64,000 nucleotides of DNA from Mycobacteroides sp. CBMA 271 (GTDB lineage: Bacteria; Actinomycetota; Actinomycetes; Mycobacteriales; Mycobacteriaceae), in NCBI RefSeq assembly GCF_009729205.1, contig NZ_VTHB01000008.1, forward strand, positions 124,001 to 188,000. The letters are read 5' to 3'. The first letter of the stretch is position 1. Each line of letters opens with the position of its first letter. The position numbers were made by a program, and so were the translations under genes. This document shows, one piece after another, positions 59,067 through 64,000 of this stretch. Under the pieces are notes generated by a model. That model worked only from the letters and a program-made list of their open reading frames with translations. It ran no database searches and had not been told where the DNA came from.

Positions 59067-59461
59067 GCGTCACCTGGATCCAGCCACTGCTGATCGTCGC
59101 AGTCCTGTTACTGCTGGTGTACCTACTGCGCTCACGCAGCACCGCCCAGGCCAAAGCCTGGGTCAAGCTTGGGTTCGTGGTCTTCGTGATCGCCGGTGTT
59201 TACGCCATCCTGCGTCCCAATGACACCACCACAGTGGCGCATTGGCTCGGCCTGGGCCGCGGTACGGACCTGATGCTGTACGCGCTGATCATTGCGTTCG
59301 CCTTCACGACGCTCAGCACCTACCTGCGTTTCAAGGATTTGGAGCTGCGCTACTCGCGGCTCGCGCGCGCGGTCGCATTGCGCGGTGCCGAGCCCCCGGA
59401 GGGTTCGATCAACCCTGGGCTAGCCCCGGAAGAAATCAACAGTCCGGCCGATTCCGTCTGA
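59063..59461 (+). CDS. DUF2304 small membrane protein (Rv3632-like partner)
   Basis: 132 residues, two to three membrane helices (PLLIVAVLLLLVYLLRS, LGFVVFVIAGVYAIL, DLMLYALIIAFAFTTLSTYLRFKDLELRYSRLARAVAL). The GTG start lies inside the glycosyltransferase stop (GTGA), so the two are made together. In M. tuberculosis the equivalent small protein enhances the glycosyltransferase's activity and anchors it to the membrane. Its last 42 bases overlap galE1 on the other strand. Confidence 0.88.
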   Translation: MSVTWIQPLLIVAVLLLLVYLLRSRSTAQAKAWVKLGFVVFVIAGVYAILRPNDTTTVAHWLGLGRGTDLMLYALIIAFAFTTLSTYLRFKDLELRYSRLARAVALRGAEPPEGSINPGLAPEEINSPADSV

Positions 59462-60352
59462 TAGCGCCACCTTGGGTTCCCAGCCCAGCACCTTCTTGGC
59501 CAGGCTCACGTCCAGGCAGGACTGACGCAGATCGCCCAGCCGCGGCGGATGAAATTCCGGATCATCGGTTGCGCCCGCGGCTGCTGCCACCAGTGAATGC
59601 AATTGCCGGTCACTGGTTTCCACACCGGTACCAACGTTGAATCGCTGGCCGCCGCCATCCGGGCCCGAGGCGCGCACGAAGGCCTCCACCACGTCGTCGA
59701 CGAATACGTAGTCGCGGGTGTTGCCGCCGTCACCGAACACCTTGGTGGCGCGTCCCGACAGCAGTGCCTGCGCGAAGATCGCGACCACGCCGGCCTCACC
59801 ATGCGGATCCTGGCGCGGCCCATACACATTGGCCGGCGCGATATGCGAGCACTCCAGTCCGTACAGGTGCCGGAAGGTGTTGAGGTAAATCTCGCCGGCG
59901 ACCTTGCCCGCCGCGTACGGCGAGTGCGGATCGGTGGGGACGGCCTCGCTGGTGGGGATCTGCTCCGGGGTGCCGTAGATGGATCCACCCGAGGAGGTGT
60001 GCACGATCTTGCGCACTCCTGCCTTGCGTGCGGCCTCGGCGAGGCGCACCGTGCCGACCACGTTGACCGAGGAATCGAACTGTGGATCGGCGACCGAGTG
60101 GCGCACGTCGATCTGCGCGGCCAGGTGGAAGATCACCTCGGGCGAGTACTCGGCGACGACGGCGTTCAGATCCGCCTCGACGATGTCGTCCTTGACGAAG
60201 GTGAACCGCGACTGCGCCTCGGCAACCTCCAGATTGGACACCTTGCCGGTAGCCAGGTTATCGAGTCCCGTTACCTCGTGCCCGTCGGCCAGCAGGCGGT
60301 CGACCAGTGTCGATCCGATAAATCCTGCGGCTCCGGTAACCATTGCCCGCAC
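59420..60352 (-). CDS. galE1: UDP-glucose 4-epimerase-type NAD-dependent epimerase GalE1
   Basis: 310 residues of the short-chain dehydrogenase/epimerase family. NAD-binding motif TGAAGFIG, active-site SSGGSIYG with YAAGK (the Tyr-x-x-x-Lys pair), and ANVYGPRQDPHGEAGVV for sugar binding. Nearly the same as Rv3634c (GalE1), which interconverts UDP-glucose and UDP-galactose for arabinogalactan. GTG 60352 is the start (ATG 60343 possible). Divergent from the membrane glycosyltransferase-like gene. Confidence 0.94.
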   Translation of the reverse strand: MRAMVTGAAGFIGSTLVDRLLADGHEVTGLDNLATGKVSNLEVAEAQSRFTFVKDDIVEADLNAVVAEYSPEVIFHLAAQIDVRHSVADPQFDSSVNVVGTVRLAEAARKAGVRKIVHTSSGGSIYGTPEQIPTSEAVPTDPHSPYAAGKVAGEIYLNTFRHLYGLECSHIAPANVYGPRQDPHGEAGVVAIFAQALLSGRATKVFGDGGNTRDYVFVDDVVEAFVRASGPDGGGQRFNVGTGVETSDRQLHSLVAAAAGATDDPEFHPPRLGDLRQSCLDVSLAKKVLGWEPKVALSDGIGRTVDFFRG

Positions 60353-60421
60353 GTGGTGACTCCTCTTAGCTCGGGACAGCTCTCCGATTGCGCCCCCACC
60401 CTACCGATAGGGTCTGCCCCA

Positions 60422-62194
60422 ATGCCTGTTGCCAGAACCAACCGTGTTGCCGTCGCGGCGGCGGTGCTCATCGTGGTGCAACTCGTGGTTCGCGGCGTGC
60501 TGGCCTTTGGGGGGGACTTCTACTGGGACGACCTGATCCTGGTCGGCCGGGCTGGCACGCAGGGGCTGTTCTCGCCGTCGTACCTATTCGACGACCACGA
60601 CGGGCATGTCATGCCCGCGGCCTTCCTGCTGGCGGGCATGATCACCAAGCTCGCGCCGCTGACGTGGTTCTGGCCGGCGCTGAGCCTGGTGGTCCTGCAA
60701 GCCCTGGCATCACTAGCGCTGCTGCGGGCGTTGTGGGTGATCCTGGGTTGGCGGCCAGTGCTGCTGGTGCCGCTCACGTTCGCGCTGTTCACACCGCTGG
60801 CAATACCGGGATTCACCTGGTGGTCGGCGGCATTGAACTCCTTGCCCATGCTGACCGCCATGTGCTGGTTCGTGGGCGATGCGGTCTTGCTGGATCGCAC
60901 TGGAAACCGCAGGTACGCGGCGACGGCAATGCTGTCCTTCCTCGGCGGGCTGCTGTTCTTCGAGAAGTCGGTGGTCATCCCGTTCGTGGCATTCGCGGTG
61001 GTGGCGCTGTTGGCCTATCGACGCGGGGACCGATGGGCCTCGCTCACCCTGACCTGGCGGCGGGGCACATTGTTATGGGTCCCCGCCGGCGTGCTCACCG
61101 CAGCGTGGATCGCGCTGTATCTCGTGGTGGTGGACCAGAAGCGGTGGAGCACCGATCTGTCGATGACGTGGTCGCTGTTGCAGCGGTCATTCACCCATGG
61201 CGTGCTCCCCGGCCTGGTGGGCGGGCCGTGGCGCTGGGACCGCTGGGTGCCGAGCTCACCGTGGGCCGAGCCGTCGTCGTTCGTGATCGGGCTCGGCGCC
61301 GGAGCGCTGATTGCGACGATCGCGCTGACCTGTTTTCGTAAGCAGCAGCTCGGCCTGGTCTGGCTGACACTGCTGGGGTACCTGGTTACCAGCCAGGCGC
61401 CGATCTACCTGATGCGCTCGTCGGCCTTCACGGCATTGCTGCTCGCGCAGACCTTGCGCTATCTCCCGGACCTGGTGGTGGTCGCGACGCTCCTCGCGGC
61501 GGTGGGGCTGACCGCACCGAACCGCCCGGGCAGCTGGCGCCTGAACAGTTCTTCTCGGCGCACCATGGCGATCACTGTGGCGCTCAGTCTCTTCGTCGCG
61601 AGCAGCTTGGTATCGACCATCAGCTATCTGCACAGTTGGCGCAACAACCCCGCAGCGCCCTATATCGCCAACGTCAAGGCCTCGCTCGCCGCGGTCGCGG
61701 ATGGGCCGGCGGTGCTCGATCAGGAGGTCGACCCGCTGGTCCTGCAAAACGTGGTGCGACCCGAGAATCTGCTGAGTCACATGTTCGCCCTGGTCGAACC
61801 CCGCCCGGAGATCGGTTCCACCACTACACAGTTGCGAATGCTTGACCGCAACGGTCACCTGCTGGATGCCCAGGTGACGTGGGTTCGCTCCCTCTCCGAG
61901 GGGCCGGTCGGCGGATGCGGATATCTGGTCCAGTCCCTCGAAACCATGCCGCTGAGTGGGCCGCTGCTCCCCGCGGACTGGATCGTCGAACTGAATTATC
62001 TAGCCAACACCGAGGGCGCGGTGTGGGCGTCACTCACCAACGGGCCGCCGGTCAAGGTTCCGGTACGCCCAGGGCTCAACCGGGTGTTCATCAGACTCCC
62101 AGGTTCGGGAAATACACTTACCCTGCAACCGATTACGCAGTCGCTATCGCTGTGCATCGCCGTTGGGCCGGTGGGGGCACTCGCTCCCCGGTAG
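60422..62194 (+). CDS. GT-C-like integral membrane protein (Rv3635-like)
   Basis: 590 residues with about ten to twelve predicted helices and a C-terminal periplasmic domain. The first loop after helix 1 has FYWDDLIL, acidic residues at the place where GT-C lipid-linked glycosyltransferases keep their catalytic Asp. No family name is certain beyond this. The start is ATG 60422; an in-frame extension of 275 codons antisense to galE1 is rejected. Position matches Rv3635. Probably a cell-wall glycosyltransferase with unknown donor. Confidence 0.78.
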   Translation: MPVARTNRVAVAAAVLIVVQLVVRGVLAFGGDFYWDDLILVGRAGTQGLFSPSYLFDDHDGHVMPAAFLLAGMITKLAPLTWFWPALSLVVLQALASLALLRALWVILGWRPVLLVPLTFALFTPLAIPGFTWWSAALNSLPMLTAMCWFVGDAVLLDRTGNRRYAATAMLSFLGGLLFFEKSVVIPFVAFAVVALLAYRRGDRWASLTLTWRRGTLLWVPAGVLTAAWIALYLVVVDQKRWSTDLSMTWSLLQRSFTHGVLPGLVGGPWRWDRWVPSSPWAEPSSFVIGLGAGALIATIALTCFRKQQLGLVWLTLLGYLVTSQAPIYLMRSSAFTALLLAQTLRYLPDLVVVATLLAAVGLTAPNRPGSWRLNSSSRRTMAITVALSLFVASSLVSTISYLHSWRNNPAAPYIANVKASLAAVADGPAVLDQEVDPLVLQNVVRPENLLSHMFALVEPRPEIGSTTTQLRMLDRNGHLLDAQVTWVRSLSEGPVGGCGYLVQSLETMPLSGPLLPADWIVELNYLANTEGAVWASLTNGPPVKVPVRPGLNRVFIRLPGSGNTLTLQPITQSLSLCIAVGPVGALAPR

Positions 62195-62204
62195 ATTGGG
62201 CACC

Positions 62205-63851
62205 ATGCTCGCAGACCTGGCTTTGACCTGGACGGGACGACTGTCCGCCCCCGTCCTCGAAAGGCTTCTCGACCTCCCTGAACCCACCACCGCCGAAGTG
62301 CTGGTGCGGCGGGACATCAAGGTGACCATGCCCGACGGCGTGCAGCTGGCCACGGACCATTTCCGCCCGGCCGGGCGGAATCCCCTGCCGGTCGTCATCT
62401 TCCGAACGCCATACGACAAGAGCGGCGTGATCACCCAACTGTGGTCAGTATTGTTGGCACGCCAGGGGTTTCAGGTGATCCTGCAGGACACCCGGGGACA
62501 GTTCGGCTCCCAGGGCAGATTCGATGCATTCCGGCAGGAGCGTGCGGATGGCCTGGCCACCGCGGCCTGGATACGTAAGCAGCCGTGGTGCGACGGCACG
62601 CTGGCGACCGCCGGCCCGTCCTACCTGGGGCACACCCAGTGGGCGGTAGCTCCGTACATCGACCCGCCATTGGCCGCCATGTGCCCGGCGATCACCACCA
62701 CCAATTTCACCGAACTGTTCTACCCCAGCGGAGCGTTCAATCTGCATAACCTGTTGAGCTGGTCTGCGGCGATCGGCTCACCCGCCGGTTCGACACTGAC
62801 ACGCCTGCTGCGGGCGGGCGCGCACACGAATCGGGTCCGCAGCGCCATGGACCACCTGCCGTTGGGCGACGCCGACAACGTCGCGATCGGAAAGCCAGAA
62901 CCGTTCTGGCGCACGGTAACCGATCACATCGATGATGATTACTGGGATGAGATCAACCACACTCCTCGACTCGCGGAGCTCAACACGCCGGTGAGCATGG
63001 TGACCGGGTGGTGGGACCTACTCCTAGTGGGCCAGCTGCGCGACTATGCCGAGCTGCAGGCGGTCAACTGCCCACGACGAATCACCATCGGACCGTGGGA
63101 CCACACCAAATCCATCAAGGCTGCGGTCACCGACAGCTTCTCCTGGCTAGCTGCGCATCTGCGCGGCGACACCTCGTCCACTCATCGCGCACCGGTGCGG
63201 ATCTACCTGCAGAAGGCTGGCCAGTGGCTGGATTTCGATCAGTGGCCACCCCAACAATCGACGCCGACCCCGCTGTATCTACGGGCCTCCGAATCATTGG
63301 ATTGGCAGGCACCACGCGGCGATAATCCCGTCAACGAATTCACCTATGACCCGGCAGACCCCACTCCGGCGGTTGGCGGGCCACTCCTCGATGCCCGAGC
63401 CTCCGGCCAACGGGACAATGCGACCACCGAGAATCGTTCCGATGTCCTCGTTTTCACCAGCAAGCCACTGACGAGCGATCTGGATCTGATCGGCCCGGTC
63501 TCGGCGTCCATATACGCGACGACCGACAGCGGCCAGGGCGATCTGTTCGTCAGACTCTGCGATGTGGATCGAAAAGGATTGTCCCGCAACGTCATCGACG
63601 GAATCATCCGAATGAGCGGCCAGCCGGATTCCCCCGTGACGGTCACCATGCATCCGACCGGTTACCGGTTCGCGCGGGGGCACCGGCTGCGGGTACAGGT
63701 CAGCGGGGGCGGCTTCCCCAACCATGCCCGCAACACCGGCACCGGTGAGCCGCTCGCGACCGCCAGCCGCATGGTCCCGATCCGCTTCGAAATACGCCAC
63801 GATGAAGCACACCCATCGTCGGTGACCCTCCCCGTGATGCCCTCATCATGA
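62205..63851 (+). CDS. CocE/NonD-family (S15-like) alpha/beta hydrolase
   Basis: 548 residues. The N-terminal alpha/beta hydrolase domain has DIKVTMPDGVQLATDHFRP, RTPYDKSG, QDTRGQFGSQG and the nucleophile GPSYLGHTQW (G-x-S-x-x-G). The catalytic Asp and His follow in later loops (GPWDHT), and a C-terminal jelly-roll domain (DLFVRLCDVDRKGLSRNVIDG and GHRLRVQVSGGGFPNHARN) completes the X-Pro dipeptidyl-peptidase/cocaine-esterase fold. Substrate unknown. ATG 62205 is the start; its TGA overlaps the next ATG. Confidence 0.92.
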   Translation: MLADLALTWTGRLSAPVLERLLDLPEPTTAEVLVRRDIKVTMPDGVQLATDHFRPAGRNPLPVVIFRTPYDKSGVITQLWSVLLARQGFQVILQDTRGQFGSQGRFDAFRQERADGLATAAWIRKQPWCDGTLATAGPSYLGHTQWAVAPYIDPPLAAMCPAITTTNFTELFYPSGAFNLHNLLSWSAAIGSPAGSTLTRLLRAGAHTNRVRSAMDHLPLGDADNVAIGKPEPFWRTVTDHIDDDYWDEINHTPRLAELNTPVSMVTGWWDLLLVGQLRDYAELQAVNCPRRITIGPWDHTKSIKAAVTDSFSWLAAHLRGDTSSTHRAPVRIYLQKAGQWLDFDQWPPQQSTPTPLYLRASESLDWQAPRGDNPVNEFTYDPADPTPAVGGPLLDARASGQRDNATTENRSDVLVFTSKPLTSDLDLIGPVSASIYATTDSGQGDLFVRLCDVDRKGLSRNVIDGIIRMSGQPDSPVTVTMHPTGYRFARGHRLRVQVSGGGFPNHARNTGTGEPLATASRMVPIRFEIRHDEAHPSSVTLPVMPSS

Positions 63852-64000
63852 AATATCTTGCCAACCTTGGCTTTATCGGAATACTCCTCACCGGCTGCGG
63901 AGGCGGCGGTGTGTCAGAAAGCCGGCCCACCCTCATTCACGTCGGCGGCACCAGTGGAGGCGCCGAAACCAAAGTGGTGACGGCGGATGAGGGCAAGCCC
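63848..64000 (+). CDS. Lipoprotein, N-terminal part
   Basis: Starts at ATG 63848, overlapping the hydrolase stop (ATGA), and runs off the window after 51 codons. The signal is MKYLANLGFIGILLTGC with lipobox LLTGC, then GGGGVSESRPTLIHVGGTSGGAETKVVTADEG. Looks like an exported lipoprotein co-translated with the hydrolase. No family can be assigned from this part. Confidence 0.7.
   Translation, partial: MKYLANLGFIGILLTGCGGGGVSESRPTLIHVGGTSGGAETKVVTADEGKP

Noticed and set aside
59597..60421. 275-residue extension of the GT-C-like protein
   Set aside because: Antisense to galE1 and without membrane-protein character; the real hydrophobic N-terminus begins at 60422.

Overview
The window looks like a chromosomal segment of a rapidly growing mycobacterium, most likely the Mycobacteroides abscessus/chelonae group. 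The basis is GC-rich DNA, GTG starts and translational overlaps, plus gene content and order that follow the Mycobacterium tuberculosis Rv3588c-Rv3635 block (canB, mutY, mhuD, lpqF, clpC1, lsr2, lysS, coaX, panD, panC, folK, folB, folP, folE, ftsH, ephA, lpqG, hpt, tilS, ppa, galE1), interrupted by accessory genes. No insertion sequence, prophage, CRISPR array, rRNA or tRNA was found. Assignments rest on reading motifs and recalled family features; no database search was run.

Layout. 1-8.6 kb: a CtaG-like membrane protein (cut by the window edge), carbonic anhydrase, MutY, a GlxA-type AraC regulator, the haem-degrading MhuD, the beta-lactamase-like lipoprotein LpqF and an MpaB/DUF2236 oxygenase. 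7.6-12 kb: a cobalt/cobalamin locus. cbtBA and a btuCDF-type ABC importer diverge, and each has its own cobalamin riboswitch. 12-16.6 kb: an LLM oxidoreductase, a DUF2231 protein, ClpC1 (with a strong ClgR-type box upstream) and Lsr2. 16.8-28.6 kb: a long minus-strand run for lysyl-tRNA synthetase, pantothenate/CoA (coaX, panD, panC and a DUF2520 Rossmann protein), folate (folK, folB, folP, folE) and FtsH, with many start/stop overlaps.

28.9-38 kb: a VWA protein, a TetR regulator divergent from a Coq4-family protein, an amidase, an ephA-type epoxide hydrolase/LLM/dehydrogenase operon and two SIMPL proteins. 38.2-44.5 kb: hpt, tilS, a zinc metalloprotease, a DacB-type carboxypeptidase and ppa, with a Baeyer-Villiger-type monooxygenase between hpt and tilS. 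44.5-49.8 kb: an MmpS-like protein, a UraD-like protein, a class V PLP enzyme behind a SAM-IV riboswitch, a TerC exporter behind a yybP-ykoY (manganese) riboswitch and a third SIMPL protein.

50-56.7 kb is the most striking part. A 1337-residue Pls/PosA-type single-module nonribosomal peptide synthetase has a readable adenylation code, D-A-E-S-I-G-T-V-V-K, that points to lysine. It is translationally coupled to an M1 metallopeptidase and a flippase-like protein, which suggests an epsilon-poly-lysine-like polymer pathway. 56.8-64 kb: a WS/DGAT acyltransferase, a polyprenyl-phosphate glycosyltransferase with its DUF2304 partner (Rv3631/Rv3632-like), GalE1, a GT-C-like membrane protein, a CocE/NonD hydrolase and the start of a lipoprotein gene.

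Four riboswitches (two cobalamin, one SAM-IV, one yybP-ykoY) mark this stretch as rich in cofactor and metal homeostasis functions.
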